Of a stretch of DNA of 64,000 nt, positions 1 to 11,963 are shown one piece after another. The stretch comes from Corythucha ciliata (Eukaryota; Arthropoda; Insecta; Hemiptera; Tingidae), in NCBI GenBank assembly GCA_038030265.1, contig CM075943.1:25110001-25174000 (forward strand), written 5' to 3'. A program made the position numbers and the translations under genes. Every line of letters begins with the position of its first letter. The stretch's first letter is position 1. Under the pieces are notes generated by a model. It searched no databases, was not told the origin of the DNA, and saw nothing but the letters and a program-made list of their open reading frames with translations.

Positions 1-2225
1 GGTCATGTCACGTTTTTTTCACGTTTCAGAACCTCTAGAACACGAATTCAGTGGTCTCCGGAATTCATATATATTTATACAGGCTGGAAGGGGATAAGTG
101 TGACAAAACAATTTGGGTGAAAGTAGACCTCATTTGCGACCGAAATCACCATACAAACCATAGTCCGAAAATCAAAACCCTTCGAGATATGATTTTTCAA
201 ACGATTTTTAAGGCTTACATCATTTTTTTAAACTAACTGCGAGAAACTCGCATTCAATTTGAATTTTTGCAACTTTTGTCGATGGATTCGAAAAAAGCAC
301 ACTATTTTCTGTTACCATTAGCCATTTTCGATAGAATTTAACTATTTTATGTGCCTTTAAATGCGGCTCAAAGTAGTGCAAATCGAGGATTTTATTTTTT
401 TTTTTAAAAGTCAGTTCCCGTTTGTCCTCACTACATCCGAGTGTACGGACAACCCGTGATTCAGAAAAACATCTTCAAAGTGTCCTTTACAAAAATAGTC
501 ATAAGCGTTTTCTTAGTTGATTGGTGAGTTTTCGTCAGAAATGACCATTTTTTAGAAAAAATAATGTTTTTTCTTTTCAAAATCGCTTGTTTTGACCTGA
601 AAAATTCGACCAATCCTTGTGATTTTAACACGCTAAAAAGGTATAAAACCACATCCAAAGCTATCCTTGGAGTGGAATTCAATGTGAGCGCCTGCCAAGT
701 GCCAAAGTATCAAAAAATGTCGCTCCGGCAGCTGGCTGTCGGGTTAAGTGCATTACACTACTACAAGTTTCGACGTTTTTAGTTATTTAACTATTATTCG
801 GCATTAATTAACATTTCACTTTGTTATTCTACATTTTTATAGCGATTCTTGCTGAATAATCGCTTATTAAGTGAAATTAACGAAATTCGTATTTCCTATC
901 CGACGACACCCCAGCTGCCGGAGCGACATTTTTCGTTACTTTGGTAGGCGTGCATAATCAGTTCGATTCAACGAATGGCTTTGGATAAGGTTTTAGTGCT
1001 TTTTGTCACGCTAAAACCACAAAACTTGTTCAAATTTTTCAGGTCAAAACAAGCGATTTTGTTGAGAAAAACCGTTATTTTTCCCAAGAAATCGTCATTT
1101 CTGACGAAAAATCACCAGACAACTAAGAAAACGCTCATGACTATTTTTGAAAAGGACACTTTGAAGATGTTTTTCTGAATCACGGGTTGTCCATGCACTC
1201 GGATTTAGCGTGGACAAACGTGGATTGAATTTTTTTGAAAAAAATAAGATCACCGATTTGCACGACTTTGAGCCGCATTTAAGAGCACATAACATAGTTA
1301 ACATCTATCGAAAATGGATAATCCTGACAGAAAATAGTGTTCTCTTTCCGAATCCATCACCAAAAATTACAAAATTCAAATTGAATGCTAGTTTCTCGCC
1401 GTTAGTTAAAAAAAAAAAGATGTAAGCCTTAAAAATCGTTAGAAAAACATATCTCGAAGGGTTTTGATTTTCGGACTATGGTGTATATGGTGATTTCGGT
1501 CGCAAATGAGACCTACTATCGCCCAAAAATGTTTGTCACACTTATCCCCTTCCACCCTGTATATTGGTTTATTTATAATATAATGGCCGTTTTCTTGTTA
1601 GCACGATAACTCTCGAAGAAATTAATTTAGCGGAACGCTCTTTGGCACAAAAATCAGTAGTCGTAAGACCCCGGTCGGTATTGCATTAGGGCCAGATAGG
1701 TCAAGTGGAGGGGGGGAATAGGGATTGAAATGGTCAAAAAATCACTACAATTCAACAGTTGATTCTAGTTGCATCATATTCAGTACGAATACTCCATGCG
1801 GGAGTAGCCTTTGATTCCCATTTTAATTTTTCAAAAAAGTCAAGGTGGTGGGGGTGGTCCTTCCGGTGTGGAAGTGTAAAAATAGCGTTGAACTTCACTA
1901 GTTCATCTTAGCACTCTAAAATTCGACTCAATAATTTAATGTAACGAAAGCCCTGGGTTCCATTGGGATTTATCGAAGACTTTATTGCGGGAGGGGGGGT
2001 GAAATGGGGGATGAAATTTCAAAAAAATCGCTTAAATTCACACGTTTATAGGTATTATAAAATACGGCACAAAAATTTAATGTAACAAAGCCCTTGGAAA
2101 ACTACCGAAACTTTTCGACATTTTTGAAGAGAGTGTGGTGAAAATAGAGGAAGAAGTTCGGCTTCATGAAACAAATTATGGTATCAAAATTATTACTTCT
2201 GGGACGGCTTTTTTACCTTTCCCCC
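1..2225 (+). mobile_element. Dispersed repeat R2, copy 1 (left edge cut by window)
   Basis: This non-coding dispersed repeat is about 0.83 kb without its insertions. It matches the reverse complement of 22028-24350 and the flanks of the 53395-57450 block. Here it consists of 1-79 plus 1560 to about 2225, interrupted by a long-inverted-repeat element at 80-1559. The right part runs through a stretch ending near 'CTGGGACGGCTT'. There it joins a different segment (about 2205-2275) that recurs near 62475-62545. I see no open reading frame of note. Its superfamily is unknown. It serves as a target for several younger insertions. Confidence 0.8.
80..1559. mobile_element. Long-inverted-repeat MITE family I, copy 1
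   Basis: This 1.48-kb element is almost entirely an inverted repeat. Arms of about 660 bp (80 to about 744, and about 897-1559) flank a loop of about 150 bp. The ends read CAGG(C/G)TGGAAGGGGATAAGT and its complement. It is flanked by TA (78-79 and 1560-1561). It lies in an AT-rich tract of R2 that is uninterrupted in the copy at 22-24 kb. A second copy is at 22227-23715. A TA duplication with short CAG ends is compatible with a Tc1/mariner-type non-autonomous element, but no transposase is present, so that assignment is inference. Reading frames inside it are incidental. Confidence 0.85.
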
Positions 2226-2443
2226 TCATCCATCGAAATGCATGAGCGGAACCTTCTTTTTTATAGACCTTGACCCTTTCCCTCTCCTTGTGTAGTAGTT
2301 ATGGCAACACGGAACTTATTTTGAAACTCCATCCCTCTCATTCACTTGGGAACTGATGGCTATTCTTTATCAACAGTGATGAGCAATCCAGTTCTTTTAT
2401 GTATCGTTGGTCGGGAGTACCGGTTTCATTATCACACGACACT
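2226..2443. other. Intergenic; fragment of another dispersed repeat
   Basis: No gene is visible. Around 2384-2410 is a segment (GAGCAATCCAGT followed by a TTGG-rich stretch). It resembles segments at about 27590-27630 and, inverted, about 25160-25200, so an older repeat fragment is likely. Confidence 0.4.
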
Positions 2444-2451
2444 AGTGCCGC

Positions 2452-2655
2452 TAAGGCTCTATAAGTTCCTACGAGTACTGACTGCCCGCCATGTTTGGTC
2501 CCCCCCTCCACATTGTGATCAAACAGATTTGATATCTCTCATTCGCTGCTCCGGTCATATAGGTTACGCTCACCAGCCAATCACAAGCCCTTCCCTATCT
2601 AAAGGACCACATATGGCGGGTAATGTCAGTACCTGTGTGTAACTGCAGCTTCTCT
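2452..2655. mobile_element. hAT-type MITE (AGTGCCG pair, left member)
   Basis: This element of about 204 bp is bounded by AGTGCCGC (2444-2451) and AGTGCCGT (2656-2663), an 8-bp target-site duplication with one mismatch. Diverged inverted arms include CCCGCCATGTTTGGTCC and GGACCACATATGGCGGG. Its outer arm resembles that of the neighbour at 2664-2859 (shared AAGG, CGAGTA and GCCATGTT blocks), so the two belong to one family. hAT membership is inferred from the 8-bp duplication and terminal pattern. Confidence 0.6.
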
Positions 2656-2663
2656 AGTGCCGT

Positions 2664-2859
2664 TAGAGAACCTATAATCAGACAGGTAAAATCACAGACG
2701 CCATGTTCGCTCTTATCAATTATCAGTCCTGTAAAAACCACCTTTTGTTGACGTTTTGTGGATGTCAACAAACCACCCCCACCACCCCCAACCATTCTTA
2801 TTAAACTGATAAGAACGAACATGGCGCCGTGTGCGTCTACTCGTCTTTAAAGGTTCCTT
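2664..2859. mobile_element. hAT-type MITE (AGTGCCG pair, right member)
   Basis: This 196-bp element starts TAGAGAACCTATAATCAGAC and ends AAAGGTTCCTT. It is flanked by AGTGCCGT (2656-2663) and AGTGCCGC (2860-2867). A close copy at 54176-54343 has its own perfect 8-bp duplication, ACTTTAAC, which confirms both boundaries. Eight-base duplications and TAG-type ends fit the hAT superfamily. It has no coding capacity. Confidence 0.8.
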
Positions 2860-2867
2860 AGTGCCGC

Positions 2868-5177
2868 TAGGCATAGCTACAATCGCCAATAGTTAGAGTT
2901 GTTGGGAAAAACTCACGTGAGATGGTTGCTATGGCGAGATAGTATTATTTCTTATGCAGCGTCCTTGCATCCCTCTTGCGGGATTTTTTCCCGACAACTC
3001 TAACTCGGGCGGGCCAGCGAGAGGTCCACTTGCGTGGCGGCTCTTCCTTGGACTTTTGGGCTGTCCATGGTGTGGCCGTCCGCGACAAAATTCGAGGGGT
3101 CCCTGAAAATTTCGTCCAAATTAAATTTTCCGCAATTTTAGCAGGAATTGCCGAGTGGTTAAGTGGGTGTTTTTCTCTATTTTGAACCATTTTATTTCAA
3201 ATTGTTCCAACTTACGTGGTCTGAGCCGGCCCCGGCCAATAATTATGTAACTAAAAGGGGGCAAAAATGAGCGATTAGCTTAATGACGTTGGTGAAACAG
3301 TTGCATTATGTTGAGGGTGTTAGGGAGGGGGGTATCACACTTCGTTTTTTGTGTGCTGGTGACAGGGTGTAACGATCATCCATCCCTTTATTGAAATTTC
3401 AAGTACGAGGTGAAGGAGCGACGCAATAAGAGCGGGAAGAACAATGTGACCAGGGGCCTACTGCAGGTTCAATACACGAGTGGGATAAACTTTTAGCTAA
3501 GTATAAACATTTTAAAATTTCTTTCGTGTTTGAACAAAAGTTTAATTTCCTCCCCCCCCCCTACCCATCTCATACCATGCCCAATCATACGAGCATCCTT
3601 TAGTTGTAGCGAAACATAAAACACGGCAGAACGATTAGTGATTGGGTGGGCGTGAAGGGGTAACTATATCCGAATCACCAGAATATAATAATGGGGAGGA
3701 AAAAATAAATGAGTTCGTAAGAGTGATGGGGTTGATGGGCAGGAGTGGGTGGATTGGATGTGTCTGTTGGTATTGCCAATCACCGCCGAAGTTGCCATTC
3801 CCCCCCCCCCCTGACACACACATCTCTCCCGCTGGTGGCCGATGTGTGTTGAGATGAGAATCGCGAGGGAAAGGCAGACTTTGTAATGCGGCGGTGGCGG
3901 CGCTATTTGAGGAAAATATGATGCTGGGGGGGGGGGGAATGTAATGTGAAAACTTGTTCAGATAGCGCTAAATATTATAGCGGTAACTCATTTTTACGAC
4001 TCTCCGGCCAATAGCGTGGTCTGGTTTTCTCCAGCGGCGGCGGTGGTGGTAGCGGTGAAACCCTAGATAATAACGGCTTTCTCTTTTTAACAAGTCTTTA
4101 ATCACTCTGCTAAGGAGGGGGGGTGGCTCCCCCCTTTTTTTCACGCGACACAGTTTTTCCATATTTCATCACTTGAGAATTCCAACAAAAATGGGTGGTT
4201 GAGGCGAAATCCTTTAACATTTCCCTGCGGGGTAAATTCGACTTCCCGAAGGATTTCTCTCTGTCTCTTTACCATCACATATAAGCCATGAAGCATCAAA
4301 ATAAACTTTTAGCTCATACCTCCCCACCCCACATGAAGTCTCCCACCCCAAAAGAAAAAACTCATTTCAGTTTCTCAAAGAGTTCTTCCTTAAACCTTTG
4401 AACGTAGACGTCTCTTAAGCTTTCAACGAGGCCTTGTGGGCCTCTTCTGAAGATAAGCCAAGCTCCTATACCGTCGTCGTGATGGGCAACGTTTTGTGAT
4501 ATTGAGTTCGATTGAGGGGAGGGTATTTGAAGAGAATTTGCCCCCTTTAATTTGCAACGGGTCACTACGCTATTATTGCAAGGATGCCGAGACCCCCCAC
4601 CCAGCCAGACCAACCCCCGGAGTAGTATACTTAAAGAGAAAAGTTCGTCCCCGCGTTGGGTTTAGCTTTTGAGGGTCCATTGAAAATGTCCGACCGCGGG
4701 TCTCAATCCCTTCCCTTATTGGGGTGGCGCTGTGAGCATAACACACTTTGAAGTTTGTGGGGGGGGGGGGCATCATCGTTAGATTCTGACGGGGCCACAG
4801 AAAGAGTCCACCATGCCGGGTATAGGATTATTAGTACTGGCCACTATTTCAATAGCGGCTGTAGGCTGTTCACTGCCTGTTGGGTATCTATCGAAGTCAG
4901 CTCCTTCCAATGTGTTTCTCACCCTACCCCCACTCAACTCATAATATGTACCACCGAAGCTTTATCCCCGTCCTCATAAGCTCGTAGGTTCCCACAATTC
5001 CAAACTTTTCAAATTCAATAAATGAGTTTCAGGATGGTACGTGAGTGTTATACTACAAAATGCGTGTGTGTTGATCGGCGGGGGGGGGGGACGTTGTTCG
5101 CTATGGAAGCAACAAGGGAGCGCAACAAGTGGAATTCTTTGATGATATATATTTTCCTTTCCAGGTTTCAATTTAAT
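2868..5177. other. Intergenic DNA, no gene seen
   Basis: I find no supportable coding region. The stretch holds several poly(C)/poly(G) runs (about 3551, 3800, 3928, 4758, 5080). At about 3141 a phrase resembles a tRNA A-box, but I find no matching B-box. Confidence 0.5.
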
Positions 5178-5185
5178 GACTCCAG

Positions 5186-5532
5186 CAAATTCATATGGAA
5201 AACCAAGTCATTAAACTTTGTATTATTTTTATGTTAAAAAAATGAAGCGGTTCGTGGGTTGGGATTTTTGCTCCCGATACGTTGCGCTGCTCTACTATGA
5301 AAGTAGATCACCCGCTAAATTAAAAAAATTATACAAAAGTCAAGTGTTGGAAAAAACATAATGGTATCAAGATAGATATCACGCTACAACTTCAAACCGA
5401 AAATAAATATAGTAATTTTTGTATTTGGCGGGTTTTCTCCTTTTTTATTCTTAACGGGAGCAAAAATCCCAACCCAAAATAAAAAACACTTTTTTCCTCG
5501 AGTCTGAGGACTTGGTTTTCCATATGACTTTG
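5186..5532 (-). mobile_element. hAT-type MITE, CAAAGTCATATGG family, copy A
   Basis: This 347-bp element has terminal inverted repeats CAAATTCATATGGAAAACC and GGTTTTCCATATGACTTTG. A perfect 8-bp target duplication GACTCCAG flanks it (5178-5185, 5533-5540). It is the reverse complement of copies at 11964-12307 and 53550-54130. The ends and 8-bp duplication fit hAT. It is non-autonomous. Confidence 0.9.
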
Positions 5533-5540
5533 GACTCCAG

Positions 5541-6460
5541 ACACAAATATTAGAAGTAAATAGAGCTTGTAGTTTGATGATGTTGAAGAAGCGCTGTTCT
5601 GTGATGGCCACTCGGGGTGTGTATAGGTGTTAGTGTATGAGGATGTCTATCTTTCTACTCTAGCTAAGATGAAGTAGGATTTAGCCTAAAATTCAAAACA
5701 TGACTGTACGACTATACAGAACGAGCACTCAGTAATAAGTCAAGAATAATTTAATTTTGTGGGATTGTTTGTTCCTAAACCCTATTTTTTTGGTTTTCCA
5801 TTGAAAAATCCAATTTCGAAGGATTTGGTGTAGGCTCACTTTTTGGATGAAGCAATTTCGCTAGTTCGACTCACTCAAAAACCAATTTTTCGGGATTGGC
5901 ACTTCCAAAAAACCAATTTTGCGGCGCTTAGTAGAGGATTTCACTCACTCAAAAACCAATTTTCAAACAAAGTACATTTTGTGGCTTATATGTATGTAGA
6001 ATTTCCAAGAAACAATTTTCCGTTTCGGCTCTTCAAAAGACCAATTTATTGTGGGAGTGGCGCCACGGATCTTTACTAGGTCAAATTTTCCGGCGTACTC
6101 TTCGGTGTGGTCGGTGGTGCGGGGGTGACCTGTGACGATTGGTGGGGTCCAGCCCATGATCCGCCAATGTGCTGGTCTGTCATTCGACTGCGCTCGTGAG
6201 AAAATTCCGTTGCCATGACTCAGCCTTCTGGGCATCGTCTTGTAAGAAGAGCTAGGCGCGCTTTTAGAAGGGCTATATACGACGCGTAAAACAGGTCTCA
6301 TCTGAATCCCACGTTCCCTGCGCTCAGAGAGGGCTCACAATCAGATGTCCAAGTGACCAAACCGGCAATGGGCGTCGTAATCGTTCCACCGATCGATGCA
6401 CCACAGTCAGTGCTGTGGAATTTGTTTTTGAATGAGCCAAATCCGCGAAAAAGTTTTAAT
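5541..6460. repeat. Intergenic with a degenerate family-c array (about 5740-6065)
   Basis: From about 5740 to 6065, diverged units of roughly 30-40 bp carry phrases like CTCAAAAACCAATTTT and GGATTTGG. They resemble the longer array at 34950-35990. The rest to 6460 has no recognisable gene. A reading frame of about 110 codons near 5963-6301 (minus) runs through the array and shows no family features. Confidence 0.5.
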
Positions 6461-6602
6461 GGCGTTTTCCATTTACATTAAATTCCACTCTGGAGCCGAG
6501 CATTTCCGCACCCGTCTTCTCTGTTACCATATGATATAATTCAGAGAAGACGGGTGGAAATGCTCGCCTTCAGAACAGAATTTTATGGAAATGGAAAACG
6601 CT
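6461..6602. mobile_element. Hairpin MITE with GGCGTTTTCCATT ends, copy 1
   Basis: Two arms pair over about 60 bp: GGCGTTTTCCATTT with AAATGGAAAACGC, and GAGCATTTCC...CACCCGTCTTCTCTG with its complement. A shorter relative with the same ends is at 27961-28086. The superfamily is not determined. Confidence 0.7.
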
Positions 6603-9600
6603 ATAAATATATTTTTTTCAAACTGACTGATCCGATTTACAGCCAGCGGTGAGGCAATTGTAGGAAAATAATTGATCGTGTGGATTAGTCTACTCACAGA
6701 AAATGTTTCAGCGGCCGGAAAATGACTTGCAGTGATAAAATTGACGGTCCCAGGGTGGAAGCTGAAGCTAGAATAACTTCTATGTAGAGAGCTCTTGGGG
6801 TACTTCCCCCCAACTCAATGGACCCTGGGCTCCCCAAGACAGCGCGGGTTTTTAAGCTTCATTGTGGCGACTGCTAACTAACAATAAGCCCATGAGCACG
6901 TCCCGGTCACCGCGCTCACGCTAAGGGGGCATTGCCGAGGGTATCGGTGCATCACTACAGAGTCTCCGTTGATCTGATGTGGATCAAGGGAGAGTTTAAT
7001 GCCCGCAAATTTGGCCAAGTTGGTGGCGCCAAAAAGTTCTCTTCCGTAATGTTTCCCTCTGTGTTATTCGAATCAGCCTAGTTTCTTCTCCCTTGTGCCG
7101 CCCTTAGTCTCGGCCGGGCTCTTCCTTATATGTCCACCATTCCCTTTCCCTTGCCACGTCACTTTTACACATTTGCGTAGCCGATTTTTCGTTTATTCAC
7201 CCCTCCTCACTTCATTTCCCACATAAATGATGAAGTGCTGCACTGATTCCCAGGTCGAGACGATTGAGACAACTGTTAGTTACGTGTATAATTTGAGTTG
7301 GATAATACTTTTGTTCAACTTCTCAGGAAATTTTTATTGATTTCAAATGTTAGCAAATATATTCGACGAGAAGCCTCATTGGACTCTACTATTGGAAATC
7401 CAGTCACATAAATATTGAGACAAATTCGTTAACAACATGAAAACTTATGAAAATGGTGATGCGGCAAAATTGCCACTAGCGTGTACTAACGTAACTAAGG
7501 TAACTATTTAACCGAGTGAGCCCACCCGGCATATTGGGGAAGATAAAGTTGATATTTAGTGGGTAGGAGGCAGGTAGGAGGGGTGCATGGAATTGGAAGT
7601 ACTATGGAGTGTCCCACGAGGCTTTATTAAATTTATGATAATTTTATCTATCCCAATATGGCCGTGAGCTCACCTTGTAGTATATAGGTTCTCTAACGTA
7701 ACTTTCTGTAGTGCGTGCACTAGAGGATTAACCTTGTTGTCTTGGTCGTGGCTGGTGGATGATCTGCGCTGTCCTGCCTGTCCCACAAATAAAGCACTCC
7801 GTTTTTTGTCTTTTATTAAACAAAACAAAAAACTCCAAAATTCTTAAATTTTTATTTTCAATTTGATAATAACCTTCAACTTTGTCACTCGTCACTTCGC
7901 CGGTGATAGTGAAGGTTCAAAAAATGTTTCACGGGAAGGGGCCGATGAATCGATCAATCGGGCTCCAAAATTTCCACTCGAGACCCATCAGACTCAGAGT
8001 TTGGTTCAACTATAATACACTAACGCCTCTTAATTTTTTTTTTTGACGGAACAGCTTTTGAAACGTCAGTCAAATATAGCTGTCCGCTTTCTCTACCGAC
8101 CCGTAAAAACAAGAACGTCATTAGTATGACAGCTGATAAGGGTTCGAGAAAAAAAATGAACACGGTAGAAATGCAGTGGTGGGGTGGGGGACTTGAAAAT
8201 GTAAAAAGGAACGAAATGATTATATATCGATTGCCTCCCCCCCCCCTCTGAACTTTGGAGAGTTTTCCCCACCATCTCTAATCATTGTTATGAGTCTCTG
8301 TGTAAAAAGGCCTAAAATTCCACTTATGCATCGTAAATAATGCACCCCCCTTTCTGCCGTTAGACAAAAATAAAGTTTTTAGGGTTATCACACCCTTCAG
8401 TTCATCTACGAATAACCCCCCTGGGCGCAGATTACGATCTCTTGTTATGGAAATTGTTCCGTGACGAAAAAAGTTAAAAATTGACGCGACATCAATAATA
8501 AATTAGTCTCTCTTTTTTTTTTTTTTTTTTTTTTTTTTTAGTGGCTACAAATAAATTTTGAGGACTCGAACACGCCGAAAACATGTTCTGGAGAATTGGA
8601 CGTCTCCCAACACCACTCACAGAGGCCTCAACCCTTTCGTTTGCCCTCATGGAGAAAGTGAGTTATCTTAACCGACGTCACCTCGCCATATCACCCCCCG
8701 CCCCACCCAATCATTTGCCTTCGTACACTCCTCGAAACAATGGAAAGGCGTAAGCTAGGAATGGTCCAGAAAGGGCTGGCTGAATCGGTTTGAGTGGTGA
8801 AAGGGGAAGGAGTAGGTAAAGCTTTGACGCAAACACAGATTAATTCCGTTCTAATGAATAATTCAATCTCAGCCGGGTGCACGAGCTCTATTGCTTTATT
8901 TGCGAGCTGTGTACGTTGAAGGAGGCTGGTGGAGGCGGTTGATTGCCAAGAGCACTCTCCGAACTGAATTTCAGTTGGGTTAATCAAGAGAAGCTTCCCG
9001 TGGGGCAAGTTTTGAGGTTAATATTTTTCGGCGACTGGACCATCGATTGATTTGTTATTTCTTCAGGGTGAGGGGAGTTGAAGGGGAATTTCCCTTGGGT
9101 TGTGAGGAGGCGAAGTAGCTAATATTTGAGGTTTAACCGAGAAACAGAGTTAATCTTCATCTTCCGTGCTCACTCATTCATCGCGGTACAAACACTCGAA
9201 ACGCTTCGTCGGCGTTGATGGGTGAGAGGAGAGGGGGGATTAAATGTTTCATTTGAACGAACCGCTCCGTTGGGCTTAACCTGAGGGAAAATCATTCCTC
9301 TCGACAACTTCTTGGCGTTGTAGGAGGTGTGGGGAGGGATCGGGAAATACAGCTTTCTCACCTCCACTCCCCTGTCCTTAAACTTTTGCCTCAAAGTTTG
9401 TAATCGCTGCTTAATAATGATATCCCCGAGGCTACGGAAGCGTAGGAAAACCCTTGCCAAACCGGGTTCCAAAAGAGTTCGATGACTCAATGACTATAAC
9501 TTTGCTAAATATTATAATTATTTGTCAGTGAAAAAATTGTAGAAACTTGGCTGTTGTCTATATTTTGTGAATAAATCTGTTGATCGATAGGCCAATATAG

Positions 9601-10098
9601 GGCGCATGTAACTGATTGGATCTTGATTGGGGGGGGGGGGGGTGAAAACATCTCATTCATCACACTCTGGGCCAATGCCCCCCCCCCTCCATTCAACACT
9701 CGACTCAACCCGTCACCCACAGCTGTTTGCGTGAGTGCACCCTCGCTCATTTTGTGCACTCTGCATTTAATTACTTTTTCAGTAACATGGAAAAGGAGGC
9801 CTTTTCACGCCCCGTACGCCCTTTCATCCTTCTAGTTTTGAATTCAGTCGAGCGGAATAAAACTTTGCATCAGTTCGTATACAAACTGTGGGAATGGTGT
9901 TGGTGGACGGGGGGTTGTAATTGAAGTAAATACGCCGTCCCACTTCATTAACTTCTATTGACTGGGTAATTAATTGCAAGAGGAGCTGTTTGTTTCACTT
10001 TGTAAAAACAACGTATGATCGGTCTCGGATGGAGGGGTATGAGTGAATAAATAGAAAAAATTTACACACAAAAAAAAGGTGAGATGGAGGGAAGGGAA
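6603..10098. other. Long intergenic region, no gene supported
   Basis: This region contains a T-run of about 28 (8512-8539), poly(C) at about 8236, and poly(G)/poly(C) at about 9630 and 9678. Two minus-strand open stretches of about 105 codons (8691-9008, 9170-9490) show no family features, so I leave them uncalled. The lower edge is the 3' flank of BUB3. Confidence 0.5.
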
Positions 10099-11294
10099 TT
10101 AAAATCCAATTTCCCTTTCAGACAATTGACGAACATGTACCTGTCCCGAACACACGGCCTCGGGGTTTGATGGAATCACTTGGGAGCTGGCCACGGCCAG
10201 CTGCCTGCCGTCTTTGCTAAAATCGACGGAGGTGATCGGCTGGCGGAATCTAAATAGTCGAAAAGGAAATTCGAGGTCCGCTATACAGGGGGGATGGTAT
10301 TGGTCAAACCTGTGAAGTTGACAAAGTCGTTTCTTTTTGACGCCGTCCCAAATGCTGACAAATCCGTCAGAGCCACCTGAAGCGAACACGCTGCGCCGTG
10401 GATGGAAACTGATGGTGTTCACCGGGAAAACGAGTTCAACATCAGAAACGTCTTTGGTTCGGTGGCATTTGAACGCGTATTTTTTCCGTTGAGCCTCGAC
10501 TGAACAGTCGAAATATTCGTAGCCGATTCGACCTTCGATACTGCCTAGAGCGAACCCCGTTTCGTCGGGAAAACAGGCGACGACGCGAGTTTGATGTTTG
10601 AGGGATGATTCACGTTGCTGCAGCGGTGTGTCAGTCGACCGAAGGTCCCACAGAAGGAGTTTCCGACCCGCCGTACCGACAAGCAGTTGTACGCCGACGT
10701 CACCAACCGTCGACATCGTGTAGACTCGCTCAGGCTGACTCATTTTAGACACTGGGCCGGGTGACCGCGAGTCCCACGCTATAACCGTCGAATCCCAGCT
10801 TCCTGACAGGGCCACTCGAGACTCGCGGGAAAACGCCACTGATTTTACGGCCGAGTTATGTTTCCCTACAACCTGTACAGAAAACTAACCGTTTTAGACA
10901 AACAAGGCACTTACCCCCCCCCCCCATTAAAATACATAAAATTGTCCAGTGCCCAGGTCGTGAATTCTAAGTCGTCCGTTTAAACCGCCAGTGAAAGCGA
11001 ACGAGTTGAACGTGCCAAAACAATTATCCAACAGTGGCTCCCCCAAAGTGGACGTTCGCATGAGAATTCGGTTCTCCACCGTGTCCATCAAAGTTAGGGA
11101 ACCGTCCCACGATGATATCAGAAGGTGATTCGCGTGATTCGGCGAGTATTTCAACGAAGAAATTGTATCTTCTGTAAATATTTTATCGAGGCGCTATAAA
11201 TGATGATGGTGGGGGAGGGGAGATAGAGTTTACCTGATTCATACTCCAATTTCTGTTCTCGCGGTGCAGGTACGTCCTCGACTGCAGGGAGCAT
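10099..11294 (-). CDS. Bub3: BUB3 spindle-assembly-checkpoint WD40 protein
   Basis: BUB3 is a WD40 propeller that binds GLEBS motifs of BUB1 and BUBR1/Mad3. It brings them to unattached kinetochores to delay anaphase. I resolve four exons: 11234-11294 (ATG at 11294), 10936-11171, 10310-10872 and 10249-10099 with the stop. The introns are 62, 63 and 60 nt, and all phases join. The product is about 336 residues, close to the usual 325-330. Diagnostic stretches in order are SPNHANHLLISSWDGSLTL, GSWDSTVIAWD, SQPERVYTMS, VGTAGRKLLLWDLR, ESSLKHQTR, SIEGRIGYEYFD, KYAFKCHR, SGGSDGFVSIWD, KKRLCQLHRF and a C-terminal VRQ. The 60-nt intron (10250-10309) has no stop and keeps frame, so a naive reading adds 20 false residues inside the last blade. 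Nearby genes are unrelated. Confidence in identity is very high. Confidence 0.96.
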
Positions 11295-11299
11295 CGTGT

Positions 11300-11955
11300 T
11301 TTCGGTGTAGAAAATCTGAGAGAAAACAATTAGGTGAATAAAAGACGAGTTGGTAGAATTCGTCGGATTTCACCCGAGTACTCTCAATATCCCACCCAAA
11401 ATGACGACCAATTTTCAGAATTTTGCCTTTCTAGGAAAACCTGCAGGCACGTGCCGACCATGTGATGGGTGGAAATTATCGACAGGACCTACATCTGCAA
11501 AAAGACTTTACTTCCTTGAATATCCCCACAGAATTCCGTAATTTTCCGTGGCGGACGTAAGGGGGGCGGTGACGGGTGAAATTTGAACGCAATTTTCAAA
11601 GCCAAAGGCTTAATTTTAGTCAAGCTAACCCCATCCTTCCCGACAGCCCGAACTTTTTAGAGGACTACTGGTGAAATTACCCGACTTAATCGGCAAAAAA
11701 ACGTAAACAAATAAAAACGCCTAATTATCCCCTTGAAATTGCGAATAAATAACGAGTAATGAGACAGATAGAGGAACACACCACGAAACAAGAAATCGGC
11801 ACACTCACAAGTAGCGCAACTATGGAGTGAGCGGGTGCAAGAGTATGGGGTGAACCGTGAAGAGTGATAGTGGAGTGTGCCCTCAAAGCCGAGTAGTTCC
11901 AATCTATGAAAAATGACGCAATTCCTGGACCTATTCTTCTCATGAGGACGCATGA
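11300..11955. other. BUB3 upstream region, no other gene seen
   Basis: A pyrimidine-rich stretch ending in CAG just upstream of the BUB3 ATG (about 11315-11335, minus strand) could be the acceptor of a 5' UTR intron. Beyond it I see only AT-rich DNA with no supported reading frame. It ends at the target duplication of the next hAT element. Confidence 0.4.
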
Positions 11956-11963
11956 GGACGAAC

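Noticed and set aside
3141..3190. tRNA-like phrase GGAATTGCCGAGTGGTTAAG
   Set aside because: It resembles a tRNA-Ser/Leu 5' half and A-box, but I found no B-box or acceptor-stem partner. At most it is a degenerate SINE head.
5963..6301. 112-codon minus-strand frame
   Set aside because: It overlaps a degenerate family-c array. The basic, proline-rich translation matches no family.
8560..8580. B-box-like GTTCGAGTCC on the minus strand
   Set aside because: No A-box or cloverleaf can be fitted upstream.
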